This document shows, in pieces, positions 1 to 9,060 of a stretch of 64,000 nucleotides of DNA. This DNA comes from Rhizobium sp. 18055 (lineage in GTDB: Bacteria > Pseudomonadota > Alphaproteobacteria > Rhizobiales > Rhizobiaceae), in the NCBI RefSeq assembly GCF_902706285.1, contig NZ_CACSKD010000014.1, positions 98,386-162,385 of the forward strand. The letters are read 5' to 3'. Under the pieces are notes generated by a model. The model made no database searches and had not been told where the DNA came from. It worked only from the letters and a program-made list of their open reading frames with translations. The position numbers and the translations under genes were made by a program. Numbering within the stretch: the stretch's first letter is position 1; each line of letters begins with the position of its first letter.

Positions 1-398
1 CGCTCCAGCATGGCAGGGATTTGGCTACGGCTTGCCAGGAAGGCTGACGTCAGGTTTGTCGCAAGTGTCTCCTGCCACTCCGATAGAGCAACCTCCACAA
101 GCGGCCTTATTGGTCCGACCACTGCCGCATTGTTGAAGGCTATATCCAGACCACCAAATAATCTGATTGCATCAGCAACAAGCTCGTCGTGCGTTTCTGG
201 CAGGCTTACATCACCGGCCACGACATGCGCTCTTCCGCCTCGGGCGCGAATTGCATCGGCTACCTCTTCTAATCCCGGCCTACCTCTGGCGTTCAGGATA
301 ATTGCAGCGCCCTCGGCGCCAAACAACATTGCCGCTGCACGGCCAATCCCAGATGACGCGCCCGTGACGATAGCAACCTTGTCTTTTAGCATTCCCAT
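1..398 (-). CDS. SDR family oxidoreductase, C-terminal part outside window
   Basis: The first 132 codons of a short-chain dehydrogenase/reductase; the gene runs off the left edge, so the catalytic Tyr-x3-Lys is not visible. The Rossmann motif TGASSGIG is at residues 12-19 and NNAA at 89-92, both diagnostic of classical SDRs. An Ala-Arg after the second beta strand (residues 37-38) fits NADP(H) better than NAD, by inference. The ATG at 398 is preceded by AAGGAG seven bases upstream, which fixes the start. The substrate cannot be told from the sequence. Confidence 0.85.
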   Translation of the reverse strand, partial: MGMLKDKVAIVTGASSGIGRAAAMLFGAEGAAIILNARGRPGLEEVADAIRARGGRAHVVAGDVSLPETHDELVADAIRLFGGLDIAFNNAAVVGPIRPLVEVALSEWQETLATNLTSAFLASRSQIPAMLE

Positions 399-670
399 GA
401 ATGATCTCCTTGAATGGGGAGCCAAGACATAGGCAATCGTCGAACGGCGCGACCACCCGTTTCCTGCAATTCAGCGCACAGGGTGCTGTTGTCGCGATGA
501 AATCTACCGTGAAGCGACGGAATTCGGTACGATGCCAAAGGGAAGGTTCAGATCGAGAACAATAGCACCGCTGCCACGACCGCCGGACGGCGAGACGTTC
601 GACAGCCACGGCACAAGGAAAGCCGGCGCGGGACACTCGCCCCGAAGAGCGCGTGCCCTCCCCATCACCC
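399..670. other. intergenic, no gene recognised
   Basis: About 270 bases between the SDR start and the uxuB-like stop. The open frames here have no ribosome-binding site and their translations look like no known protein. It holds the promoter region of the SDR gene and the 3' end of the hexuronate pair; no terminator hairpin with a T-tract was seen. Confidence 0.4.
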
Positions 671-2125
671 TCAAAACAACGGCAGCTTGCCGTCCTGGAT
701 CAGGATCTCCAGCTTGTTGGCCACATCCTCGGTCCAGGCCGCATTGTCGGTCAGCGCCGCTGGGAACAGCCCGGGGAGCGTGAACAAGGCAGCGGAGACG
801 GCACCGCCGTTGCGGGGGACGTCGGCGAGGAGTGCTGCGATCTCGGCGGCGCGGGGGTCGCGGAGGTCGTAGCTATTGCCCTTGCGGTCGGTGCCGAGCG
901 CGTAGCGCATCCAGGCAGCCACCGCGATGGCGTAGGTTTCGGCCTTGCTGCCCTGAGCCAGCGCTTCGGTTGCCGGTTCCAGCAGGCGCTGCGGCAGCTT
1001 CTGGGTGCCGTCCATGGCGATCTGGTAGGTGCGGTGGGCGATCGCCTTGTTGGCGAAGCGAGCCATCAGCTCGTCGGCATAGGCATCGAGATCGATGCCG
1101 GGGACCGCATCTAGTGTCGCCGCGGCGGCGTTCATGTGGCGATGGGCGAGCGCTGCGAGACCGGTATCGTCCATGACATCGCGGATGAATTCATAGCCGG
1201 CGATATAGCCGAGATAGGCGAGCAGCGAGTGGGCGCCGTTCAGCATCCTGAGCTTCATCTTCTCATAGGCCGAGACATCCTCGACCATCAGCGCGCCGGC
1301 CTTCTCCCAAGCGGGACGGCCGCCCACGAAATGATCCTCGATCACCCATTGGGTGAAGGGCTCGGTCTCGATCGCCGCAAGGTCGGTGCGGCCGGTCAGC
1401 GTCTCGGCGTCGCGATAGGTGGCGTCGGTGCTCGCAGGCGTGATGCGATCGACCATCGTCGAGGGGAACGGGACATTCGCATCGATCCACTGGCGAAGCG
1501 CGGGATCGGTGCGCTCGGCGAAATCGAGCACCAGGCGCTTCAGCACGGCGCCGTTGCTCGGGAGATTGTCGCAGCTGAGCGGCGTGAACGGGGCGATGCC
1601 CTTGGCGTGGCGGCGCGACAGGCCTTCGACCAGATAGCCGATGACGCCGCGCGGGGCGTGCGGGCTGGCGAGGTCGGCGGCGATATCGGCATGCTTGAGA
1701 TCGAGGCCGCCGGTGGCGGCGTCGAAGCCATAGGCCTTTTCGGTGACGGTCAGGCTGACGATGCGGATGGCGGGGTCTTCGAGACGCTGCAGGAGGTCGC
1801 CGGGATTGCGCGTCGCCACATGCGCCTTCAGGATCGGGCCCATCACATGGGCTACGGTGCCCTCTGTGTCGCGCACCAGCATGGTGTAGAGGCCGTTCTG
1901 CTCGTTCAGGTGATCGGCGACATCCGCGGTGCGCAGGCTTGCCACCTCGATCCCCCAATCGCCGCCGGCATGGGCCAGCGCTGCGTCGGTGAAGGGGGCG
2001 AAATGGGCGCGGAAGAAGGCGCCGGGACCGAGATGCAGGATGCCCGGCTTCAGCACCGTGCGATCAAAGGCGGGCAGTCTGGCGCCGGGCGCAAGGCCGG
2101 TGAGGCTGGTCAATCGTTCGGTCAC
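671..2125 (-). CDS. uxuB: mannitol dehydrogenase family protein, probable fructuronate reductase
   Basis: A 484-aa polyol-specific long-chain dehydrogenase, the usual length for D-mannonate oxidoreductases. The N-terminal NAD-binding region starts with HLGPGAFFRAH (residues 31-41), and the family signature K-x4-N-x2-H is at K291, N296 and H299, K291 being the likely catalytic lysine. The GTG start at 2125 overlaps the uxaC stop codon (GTGA), so the two genes are translationally coupled. Beside glucuronate isomerase the natural role is reduction of D-fructuronate to D-mannonate in hexuronate breakdown. Mannitol or arabinitol oxidation is the alternative for this family. Confidence 0.85.
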   Translation of the reverse strand: MTERLTSLTGLAPGARLPAFDRTVLKPGILHLGPGAFFRAHFAPFTDAALAHAGGDWGIEVASLRTADVADHLNEQNGLYTMLVRDTEGTVAHVMGPILKAHVATRNPGDLLQRLEDPAIRIVSLTVTEKAYGFDAATGGLDLKHADIAADLASPHAPRGVIGYLVEGLSRRHAKGIAPFTPLSCDNLPSNGAVLKRLVLDFAERTDPALRQWIDANVPFPSTMVDRITPASTDATYRDAETLTGRTDLAAIETEPFTQWVIEDHFVGGRPAWEKAGALMVEDVSAYEKMKLRMLNGAHSLLAYLGYIAGYEFIRDVMDDTGLAALAHRHMNAAAATLDAVPGIDLDAYADELMARFANKAIAHRTYQIAMDGTQKLPQRLLEPATEALAQGSKAETYAIAVAAWMRYALGTDRKGNSYDLRDPRAAEIAALLADVPRNGGAVSAALFTLPGLFPAALTDNAAWTEDVANKLEILIQDGKLPLF

Positions 2126-3537
2126 AGCTTGTAGGCCTTCTTCGCGTTGCCATAGGAGAGTTCGCCGGCGACGATCCCGGCATCCTTGCGGGAGATGCGG
2201 TGCTCGGCCACGAGCCCTGCCAGGAAGCCGCAAACTTCGCGACGCCAGACATCGTGGCGAGCGGGGATCGAGAGCAGTGCGCGGGTGTCGTCGTTGAAGC
2301 CCGCCATGTTGGCAAAGCCAGCGGTCTCGACCACCTGATCGAGGTAGCGGCGAATGCCGGCGGGACTGTCGTAGAACCACCAGGGCGGGCCGATCATCAG
2401 GCACGGCCAATGGCCGGCCATCGGCGCAAGCTCGCGGGCATAGGTTGTTTCGTCGAGCGTGAAGAGCAGGACGCGCAGGCCCTGCGCATGGCCGTATTTC
2501 GACAGCAGGGCGGCCAGACCGCCGACCCAATCGGTCGGGCCCGGAATATCGGCACCCATGTTCGGGCCGCGGGTCTGAAACAGTTCGCGGTCTGTGTTGC
2601 GGCGCGATCCGGCGTGGATCTGCATGGTCATGCCGTCTTCGGCCGACAGGCCGGCCATTTCGGTCAGCATCTGGCCGCGGAACAGCTCGGCTTCGTCGGC
2701 GCTCAAGGTGCCCTTGTGGGCCTTGTCGAGCAGGCGCTGGCTGTCGGCAAGCGGCAGGTCGGCGGTGAAGGGGGTCGGGACGCCGTGGTCGGTGGCGGTG
2801 GCGCCATACTGGCGGAAATAGGCGCGGCGCTTGCGATGGGCGTCGATCAGGCCGTCCCAGGTCGCCACGTCGCAATCGGTCAGCTCACCCAGACGAGCGA
2901 GATTGTCGCGGAAGCCGACGGCATCCGGGTCGGTGACGCTATCCGGGCGATAGGTGGTGCGAACGCGGCCGATCCAGCCGTCTTCGGCCATCTTCTGGTG
3001 ATGCACCAGCGGATCGAGCGCGCCTTCGGTGGTGGCGATGGTTTCGATGCCGAAGCGCTTGTGGAGGGCGCGCGGGCGAAATTCGGGCAGCGCCAGCTGG
3101 GCGTTGATGTGATCGTAGAGCGCATCGGCATTTTCGGCCGTTAGTGGCTCGGTGCAGCCAAGCACGGCCGACATGGCGTGATCGACCCAGAGACTGGATG
3201 GCGTGCCGCGGAAGAGATGATAATGGGCAGCGAAGGCGCGCCAGATGGCGCGGCCTGATGAGACGGGCTTGCCGTCGAGGCGCGGCACGCCGAGGTCGTC
3301 GAGCTTGACGCCGACGCTGTGCAGCATGCGGAACAGATAGTGATCGGGAATGACCAGCAGCGACGACGCATCCTCGAAGGGTTTGTCGTCTGCGAACCAG
3401 GATGGCTCCGTGTGGCCGTGCGGACTGACGATCGGCAGGCCGCTTACCGTCTCGTAAAGGTCGCGCGCGATGCTGCGCGTGGCCGGATCGGCTGGAAAAA
3501 GCCGGTCCGGATGAAGAAATCCATTGCCAACATCCAT
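2122..3537 (-). CDS. uxaC: glucuronate isomerase
   Basis: A 471-aa UxaC, full length. It interconverts D-glucuronate and D-fructuronate, and D-galacturonate and D-tagaturonate, in the cytoplasm. The N-terminal P-H-G-H-T motif (H40 and H42) is the metal-site signature of this amidohydrolase-like family. The ATG at 3537 has a strong GGGAGGAAT site just upstream. It is the first gene of a two-gene unit with the uxuB-like reductase. About 65 bases upstream, AACC-N4-GGTT (3602-3613) is a small dyad that could bind a GntR-type regulator, but that is only a guess. No regulator gene is adjacent. Confidence 0.93.
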   Translation of the reverse strand: MDVGNGFLHPDRLFPADPATRSIARDLYETVSGLPIVSPHGHTEPSWFADDKPFEDASSLLVIPDHYLFRMLHSVGVKLDDLGVPRLDGKPVSSGRAIWRAFAAHYHLFRGTPSSLWVDHAMSAVLGCTEPLTAENADALYDHINAQLALPEFRPRALHKRFGIETIATTEGALDPLVHHQKMAEDGWIGRVRTTYRPDSVTDPDAVGFRDNLARLGELTDCDVATWDGLIDAHRKRRAYFRQYGATATDHGVPTPFTADLPLADSQRLLDKAHKGTLSADEAELFRGQMLTEMAGLSAEDGMTMQIHAGSRRNTDRELFQTRGPNMGADIPGPTDWVGGLAALLSKYGHAQGLRVLLFTLDETTYARELAPMAGHWPCLMIGPPWWFYDSPAGIRRYLDQVVETAGFANMAGFNDDTRALLSIPARHDVWRREVCGFLAGLVAEHRISRKDAGIVAGELSYGNAKKAYKL

Positions 3538-3716
3538 CAGTATTCCTCCCTGACTGCTATCGGCCTAGCGCACAACAAAAGTCGCGGCAAGGGCTTTTAG
3601 TAACCAAACGGTTCACTTTTGCGAATCGCTTTGCGGCTCTCGAAATGATTGACCTCGCCGGCTATTTCCGATTTGGAGAGCGCAGGAAAAGGCCGGTTGC
3701 GGCAAAGGAGAGCCCG

Positions 3717-3926
3717 ATGTCCGACGAGACGAGCCGTATCACCCAGCTTGAGGAAATCATTGCCCACCAGGCAAAGGCGATCGAGGAGCTTTCCGACCAG
3801 CTGACGGAGCAATGGAAGGTGGTCGAACAGATGCGCGCCAAGCTCGACCGGCTGACGGAGCGGTTTCTGTCGCTGGAGGAACAGTCGCTCGAAGCGCCTG
3901 CGGTGACGCGTCCGCCGCACTACTGA
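3717..3926 (+). CDS. slyX: SlyX family protein
   Basis: A 69-aa SlyX homologue, typical in length. Nearly the whole protein is a predicted coiled coil with heptads of Ile/Leu (residues about 5-55), followed by the family's short C-terminal end Pro-Pro-His-Tyr. AAAGGAG eight bases upstream of the ATG at 3717 selects this start over an upstream in-frame ATG. The function of SlyX is not known. It stands alone between uxaC (divergent) and the PACE gene. Confidence 0.85.
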   Translation: MSDETSRITQLEEIIAHQAKAIEELSDQLTEQWKVVEQMRAKLDRLTERFLSLEEQSLEAPAVTRPPHY

Positions 3927-4039
3927 TCTCCCGATCTTGCTCCCGAGAGTTTCGATCCCTATATGAGCAATGTGAGGACGACCTCCGCCGTATGGGCTTG
4001 AATTCGGGACGACCCGACATTTTCCCATAGGGGTTATTC

Positions 4040-4483
4040 ATGAGATCCGTCCCAGACCGCATCCGTCACGCCATCAGCTTCGAAATCATCGGCCTCGCCA
4101 TCATCACGCCGCTCGGCGCGCTGGCCTTTGGCATGCCGATCGCCGATATCGGCATCGTCGGCATTGCCAGCGCCACGGTGGCGACCGCCTGGAACTATCT
4201 CTACAATCTCGGCTTCGACCACGCCATGCAGCGCATGACAGGCGGCACGCAGAAGAGCATGGCAATGCGCATGCTGCATGCCGTGCTGTTCGAGGGCGGA
4301 TTGCTGGTGGCGCTGCTGCCGCTGATTGCCTGGTATCTCGGCGTCAGCCTGATGCAGGCCTTCCTGATGGACGTGTCGTTTGCGGCTTTCTATCTGGTCT
4401 ACGCCTTCGCCTTCAACTGGGCCTATGACCGGCTGTTTCCTCTGCCGGACTGGCAGACTGCGCCGGATGCTGCCCGCGGCTGA
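4040..4483 (+). CDS. PACE family efflux transporter
   Basis: A 147-aa inner-membrane protein made of two tandem bacterial transmembrane pair (BTP) repeats, four helices in all. Each repeat begins with the PACE signature R-x2-H-A-x2-FE: residues 7-15 and 77-85. E15 is at the position of the glutamate essential in AceI, the chlorhexidine/short-chain diamine exporter. A W-N-x2-Y-N-x3-D-H-A motif follows helix 2, and a matching W-A-Y-D-R-L-F-P follows helix 4. Family knowledge suggests proton-coupled efflux of biocides or polyamines; the substrate here is unknown. The gene is single, with no LysR regulator beside it. Confidence 0.88.
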   Translation: MRSVPDRIRHAISFEIIGLAIITPLGALAFGMPIADIGIVGIASATVATAWNYLYNLGFDHAMQRMTGGTQKSMAMRMLHAVLFEGGLLVALLPLIAWYLGVSLMQAFLMDVSFAAFYLVYAFAFNWAYDRLFPLPDWQTAPDAARG

Positions 4484-4587
4484 GCGTTTCAGCTGGTTTG
4501 GCGTGGCGTTTCGGCACGAGGCGGTTTCGCTGGGACCGCCTTTGCGCTATAGCGCGAGAATAGAAGTTTGAGCGAAAGACGAGAGCG

Positions 4588-5214
4588 ATGGCCGCCAAGA
4601 TCCGTTACCACGAGGGCGATATCTCCCCAGCCGATGCTGCCCGCTACACCGGCGCGATCGCGATCGACACCGAGACACTCGGCCTGGTGCCGCGCCGCGA
4701 CCGTCTGTGCGTCGTACAGCTCTCTTCCGGCGACGGCACCGCCGATGTGATCCGCATCGCGGCCGGGCAGAAAGAGGCGCCGAACCTTGCGGCCATGCTT
4801 GCCGACGCGTCGCAGCAGAAGATCTTCCATTATGGACGTTTCGACATCGCCGTGCTGTTCAATGCCTTCGGCGTCACCACGCAGTCGATCTTCTGCACCA
4901 AGATCGCCTCGCGCCTCTGCCGCACCTATACGGATCGGCACGGCCTGAAGGACAATCTCAAGGAGATGCTCGAGGTCGATATCTCCAAGACGCAGCAGTC
5001 GTCCGACTGGGCAGCAGCGAAGCTGTCGCAGGCGCAGCTCGAATATGCGGCCTCCGACGTGCTTTATTTGCACGCGCTGCGCGACAAGCTGACCGAACGG
5101 CTGGTGCGCGACGGCCGGATGGAGCATGCCACCGCCTGCTTCGCGTTTCTTGCGACGCGCTCCAAGCTCGATCTGCTGGGTTGGGAAGAGACCGATATTT
5201 TTGCCCATAGCTGA
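4588..5214 (+). CDS. rnd: ribonuclease D, short form without HRDC domains
   Basis: A 208-aa DEDDy 3'-5' exonuclease. The acidic residues are visible: D27 and E29 in IDTETLG, D86 in HYGRFD, and Y153/D157 in YAASD. The protein ends after the nuclease domain, so the two C-terminal HRDC domains of enterobacterial RNase D are absent, as is usual in Rhizobiales. It probably trims tRNA and small RNA 3' ends. A perfect 12-bp palindrome GCGCTATAGCGC (4544-4555) lies about 30 bases before the ATG. Confidence 0.92.
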   Translation: MAAKIRYHEGDISPADAARYTGAIAIDTETLGLVPRRDRLCVVQLSSGDGTADVIRIAAGQKEAPNLAAMLADASQQKIFHYGRFDIAVLFNAFGVTTQSIFCTKIASRLCRTYTDRHGLKDNLKEMLEVDISKTQQSSDWAAAKLSQAQLEYAASDVLYLHALRDKLTERLVRDGRMEHATACFAFLATRSKLDLLGWEETDIFAHS

Positions 5215-5273
5215 GGGCAATTGCGCGCTTGCCCGCGGCCCGAACCGGGTGCTTGGCGGCATGCACCGAAACG

Positions 5274-5289
5274 TTAGTGTTTCGTTAAC
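5274..5289 (+). promoter_or_regulatory. CtrA-like box upstream of the 543-aa protein
   Basis: TTAG-N7-TTAAC matches the CtrA consensus TTAA-N7-TTAAC at all but one base. A GANTC (CcrM) site, GAATC, follows at 5293-5297. It lies about 155 bases before the ATG at 5444, in a 229-base gap after rnd. A single match of this kind can occur by chance. Confidence 0.35.
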
Positions 5290-5443
5290 GGTGAATCGCT
5301 AGGATACTCATTAACTTCTAGGCATTCGGCGGCGCAATGCAGCGCCCTCCAGGCACGAGAAATGGCCGGAGAATGCATGAGCCGGATGAGCGCGGCTTTC
5401 CTGTAACCTGCTTTATCGCACTTTACGAAAGAGGAAGCATGCC

Positions 5444-7075
5444 ATGTTGACTCCAGTTCGTGCAGCGTCAAGTTCAAGCTTTCCATCGCAGGGATCGGCA
5501 TCACTGCTCGGTGCCGATGATATCGTGCGCACTGCTGCGACTAGCGCTCCGGTCAATCAGGTCGAAAGCCCGGATCTTACCTCCGCCGTGACTGCCAAGC
5601 TCAACATCCTGCTGCTCGCCGTCCGCGCCCGCATGGTCGAAGCGCTGCTCGATGTGCTAAATGCGGCCGGTGACGCCATCGCGCAGCCGCGCGACGGGGA
5701 CGAACCGGAACTGGTGTTTGCGGCACGCCTTGCCGATGCGATCCAGAAGCTGCCGGCCGCCAAGATCGAGGCCGTCGAGCGCCAGCTTGCCGCCCAGGGC
5801 CACACCATTCCGCTTCGCCTGCTTGCCGAAGCGCTGAAGAACCCGGCCGGATCGGAAGCGACGCGAATTGCCGCCTACCTCGAAACCATCGGCTTCAAGG
5901 ATCGCGATCTCGCGACACGAGCCGTTGTGCGATCCTACGGCCAGAACGACGGCTCGCCGCTACCGGCGCGGCCGGAGCAACGACCTGAGATCAGCCTGCA
6001 TCGCGACAGTGTGCCTGCGGCGGCGGCGCGTGCGCTACCTAGCCTGCCCGTTGATGTCGAGGCCGAAGCGCCTGCCGGCAATGCGACTATCGCGGGAGAC
6101 GCGGCTACGGATGCCGATATCGCCGAACAGCCTGTGGTATCAGCCGGCACGCTTCTGAACGCTGCCGAGGCAGCAGATGCGGCGGATGCCGTCGTCGTGG
6201 CGAGTACAGGCAGCAACAAGGCCGCTGAAGCGGCAGAGACGGACGAAGCGGCCCTGATTGCCGAGCCGGAAACGCTGGCGGTTGCGGCCGAAGCGGTGGA
6301 CGAGACGACAGAAGCGGACGCCCGGTCGGCTACGGCGAAATCCGATCCGATCATTCCGAAGAGCTGGGCCGGTATCGCTGCCTCGCTCTCGAAGGATGAG
6401 ACGGACATGATCGTCGTGATCATCCGCGATCAACAGTCCGAGGTTTTGCTGGAGGCTGCCGATGTGGAGCCGGCAATCGAGATCGATGTGCTGCTCGACG
6501 ATACGCTGATCGCAGACATTCCGGACAATCTGACCCGGCCATCGGACCAGACACTGCTGCCGGGCGGTACCACCCGCCAGGCGAACCCGCTCTCAGCACC
6601 CTCGGCACTGGAGGCTGCCGCAGCGCGGGCGGCCGCAAACGATCAGCCGGCCACCGAGGCCGCGGTGCCGTCGGCCGCGCGGCAGATGATCGACGCCACC
6701 TATGCGCCTGTCATGATGCGGATTGTCGAGGGCGTGCCCTATGCGATCCAGCCTTACGATTTTGCCAAGGACGAAACCGACGATGGCGGCTCGCACGAGA
6801 TGAACCGCGAGGACCACAACGGCGATCTGCCCAAGGATGGGGAAGAGGAAGAAGCCGAGGCACAGGCCGCACCGGAGCATGAAGAGGAGCCGGTGCTTTC
6901 CGCCGCACCAGGCGACGCCGAAGACGAGCCGACTGCACAGATCGCCACGACCGCCGCAGAGCCCGCTCGCGTTGCAGCCAGCGGCATGCTGATGTTGCCG
7001 GCGCCCAGCCTGCCGATGACGCCGGTGATCGATGAGGCCTATGCCCGCTACAAGCGCATGGTCGGCTGGGAATAA
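5444..7075 (+). CDS. hypothetical acidic, alanine-rich 543-aa protein
   Basis: I do not recognise this protein. Residues about 40-165 look like a folded helical domain with little disorder. Residues about 165-310 are an Ala/Glu/Asp-rich low-complexity linker. A short ordered block at about 310-365 (I-V-V-I-I-R-D) is followed by more linker and an acidic stretch rich in Glu/Asp near residues 440-485. The C-terminus ends in a small basic/aromatic segment, A-Y-A-R-Y-K-R-M-V-G-W-E. It has no signal peptide and no membrane segment, so it is probably cytoplasmic. GAGGAAG precedes the ATG. It is a single-gene unit closed by the terminator at 7132-7161. Confidence 0.75.
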   Translation: MLTPVRAASSSSFPSQGSASLLGADDIVRTAATSAPVNQVESPDLTSAVTAKLNILLLAVRARMVEALLDVLNAAGDAIAQPRDGDEPELVFAARLADAIQKLPAAKIEAVERQLAAQGHTIPLRLLAEALKNPAGSEATRIAAYLETIGFKDRDLATRAVVRSYGQNDGSPLPARPEQRPEISLHRDSVPAAAARALPSLPVDVEAEAPAGNATIAGDAATDADIAEQPVVSAGTLLNAAEAADAADAVVVASTGSNKAAEAAETDEAALIAEPETLAVAAEAVDETTEADARSATAKSDPIIPKSWAGIAASLSKDETDMIVVIIRDQQSEVLLEAADVEPAIEIDVLLDDTLIADIPDNLTRPSDQTLLPGGTTRQANPLSAPSALEAAAARAAANDQPATEAAVPSAARQMIDATYAPVMMRIVEGVPYAIQPYDFAKDETDDGGSHEMNREDHNGDLPKDGEEEEAEAQAAPEHEEEPVLSAAPGDAEDEPTAQIATTAAEPARVAASGMLMLPAPSLPMTPVIDEAYARYKRMVGWE

Positions 7076-7131
7076 GTCTTCGGCAGCGCAGGCCAACGGG
7101 CTCAGCCATTTCCTGACATTGCTTCAAACAG

Positions 7132-7161
7132 AAAACCCGCCGGATCGCTCCGGCGGGTTTT
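7132..7161. terminator. bidirectional intrinsic terminator between the 543-aa gene and rpsA
   Basis: A perfect 13-bp stem AAAACCCGCCGGA / TCCGGCGGGTTTT with a TCGC loop. T-rich DNA follows on both strands, so it can stop transcripts of the 543-aa gene (plus) and of rpsA (minus), which converge here. Confidence 0.93.
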
Positions 7162-7190
7162 CTTATTCTTCAGGCCTTGAAGGCCAGCGA

Positions 7191-8891
7191 TTACTCGCTG
7201 CGGTTCTTCAGAGCCGCGCCGAGAATGTCGCCGAGCGATGCGCCACTGTCGGACGAACCGAACTGAGCAACAGCTTCCTTCTCTTCAGCGATTTCCAGAG
7301 CCTTGATCGAAAGCATGACCTTGCGGTCCTTCTTCGAGAAGTTGGTGACGCGAGCGTCAACCGTCTGGCCAACCGAGAAGCGCTCAGGGCGCTGATCGTC
7401 GCGGTCGCGTGCAAGGTCTGCACGGCGGATGAACGAGGTGATGTCTTCGTGCTCGACGAGCTTCACTTCGATACCGCCATCGTTGACTGCGAGAACTTCG
7501 CAGGAAACGACTGCATTCTTGCGCAGTTCGCCAGAAGCAGCGGCTTCGCCGACTGCATCCTTGCCGAGCTGCTTGATGCCGAGCGAGATGCGTTCCTTTT
7601 CGACGTCCACATCGAGAACGACAGCCTTGACGACGTCGCCCTTGTTGAACTCTTCGATGACCTGTTCGCCCGGACGGTTCCAGTCGAGGTCGGAGAGGTG
7701 CACCATGCCGTCAACGTCGCCGTCGAGACCAATGAACAGGCCGAATTCGGTCTTGTTCTTGACTTCGCCTTCGACTTCAGTGCCAGCCGGATGATTGCGA
7801 GCGAATGCCGCCCACGGATTTTCCAGCGTCTGCTTGAGGCCGAGCGAAATACGACGCTTGGACGGATCGACTTCGAGAACGACGACTTCGACTTCCTGCG
7901 TTGTGGACAAGATCTTGCCGGGGTGTACGTTCTTCTTGGTCCAGGACATTTCCGAGATGTGGATCAGGCCTTCGATGCCTGGCTCCAGCTCGACGAACGC
8001 ACCGTAGTCGGTGATGTTCGTGACGGTACCGGAAATCTTCTTGCCTTCCGGATACTTGGCCTGGATGCCATCCCAAGGATCAGACTCGAGCTGCTTCATG
8101 CCGAGCGAGATGCGGTGGGTTTCCTGGTTGATGCGGATGATCTGAACCTTGACCTGCTGGCCGATGTTCAGGATTTCCGAAGGATGGTTCACACGGCGCC
8201 ATGCCATGTCGGTGACGTGCAGCAGGCCGTCGATGCCGCCGAGGTCAACGAACGCACCGTAATCGGTGATGTTCTTGACGACGCCGTCAACAACCTGGCC
8301 TTCTTCGAGGTTCTGAACGATTTCAGAACGCTGCTCGGCACGGGATTCTTCCAGAACCGTACGACGCGATACAACGATGTTGCCGCGACGCTTGTCCATC
8401 TTGAGGATTTCGAAGGGCTGCGGGTTGTGCATCAGCGGGGTAACGTCGCGGATCGGGCGGATGTCGACCTGCGAACGTGGCAGGAAGGCAATCGCGCCGT
8501 CGAGGTCGACCGTGAAGCCGCCCTTAACCTGGTTGAAGATAACGCCTTCAACGCGCTCACCAGCTTCGAACTTGGCTTCGAGCTTGATCCAGCTTTCTTC
8601 GCGGCGAGCCTTTTCGCGCGACAGAACTGCTTCGCCGAGCGCGTTTTCGATGCGCTCAACATAAACTTCGACTTCGTCGCCGACCTTGAGCGTGCCGTCC
8701 TTGGCCTTGGCGCCGAATTCCTTGAGCAGGATGCGACCTTCGACCTTGAGGCCGACGTCGACAACGGCCGAGTCCTTCTCGATTGCCGTTACGATACCCT
8801 TGGTTACATAGCCTTCAGCCAGATCGTTCTTGGCAAAGGATTCTTCCAGAAGGGCCGCGAAATCTTCGCGAGATGGAGTAGCTACAGACAT
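7191..8891 (-). CDS. rpsA: 30S ribosomal protein S1
   Basis: A 566-aa S1 with six consecutive S1/OB-fold repeats. It binds mRNA and promotes initiation on structured or weak-SD messages. The later repeats show the G-A-F-V-D/E-L-x-G-I-x-G-L-x-H-x-S-E/D pattern clearly, for instance YGAFVDLGGIDGLLHVTD and YGAFVELEPGIEGLIHISE. The start ATG at 8891 (Met-Ser-Val-Ala-Thr-Pro) is chosen over an open extension of 49 codons, because GGAG lies seven to eight bases upstream and S1 proteins begin here. It lies downstream of cmk on the same strand, the common cmk-rpsA arrangement. Confidence 0.97.
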   Translation of the reverse strand: MSVATPSREDFAALLEESFAKNDLAEGYVTKGIVTAIEKDSAVVDVGLKVEGRILLKEFGAKAKDGTLKVGDEVEVYVERIENALGEAVLSREKARREESWIKLEAKFEAGERVEGVIFNQVKGGFTVDLDGAIAFLPRSQVDIRPIRDVTPLMHNPQPFEILKMDKRRGNIVVSRRTVLEESRAEQRSEIVQNLEEGQVVDGVVKNITDYGAFVDLGGIDGLLHVTDMAWRRVNHPSEILNIGQQVKVQIIRINQETHRISLGMKQLESDPWDGIQAKYPEGKKISGTVTNITDYGAFVELEPGIEGLIHISEMSWTKKNVHPGKILSTTQEVEVVVLEVDPSKRRISLGLKQTLENPWAAFARNHPAGTEVEGEVKNKTEFGLFIGLDGDVDGMVHLSDLDWNRPGEQVIEEFNKGDVVKAVVLDVDVEKERISLGIKQLGKDAVGEAAASGELRKNAVVSCEVLAVNDGGIEVKLVEHEDITSFIRRADLARDRDDQRPERFSVGQTVDARVTNFSKKDRKVMLSIKALEIAEEKEAVAQFGSSDSGASLGDILGAALKNRSE

Positions 8892-9060
8892 GAAATCTCC
8901 TGCGTGTCCTAAAACCTGGACACGTATGCACCGGTTGGTTCGTGTTGAATGAGCCTGAACCCAGTCCGCCCTCTCATGGAAGGCAATCCGGCGCTTGGAC
9001 GGAATTTCAGGCTTGTCTTCTAAAAGCGACCCGGGCAAGGCCCAGGCATATCGCTTGAAT

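Noticed and set aside
2126..2875. N-terminal extension of the uxuB-like frame through the uxaC gene.
   Set aside because: The extension overlaps uxaC in another frame; the GTG coupled to the uxaC stop gives the normal family length.
3602..3613. AACC-N4-GGTT dyad upstream of uxaC as a hexuronate operator.
   Set aside because: Four-base arms are too short to claim without a second copy or a regulator gene nearby.
7032..8912. A 626-codon plus-strand frame opposite rpsA.
   Set aside because: Antisense shadow of the six S1 repeats; the repeated look of the translation simply mirrors the repeats on the other strand.
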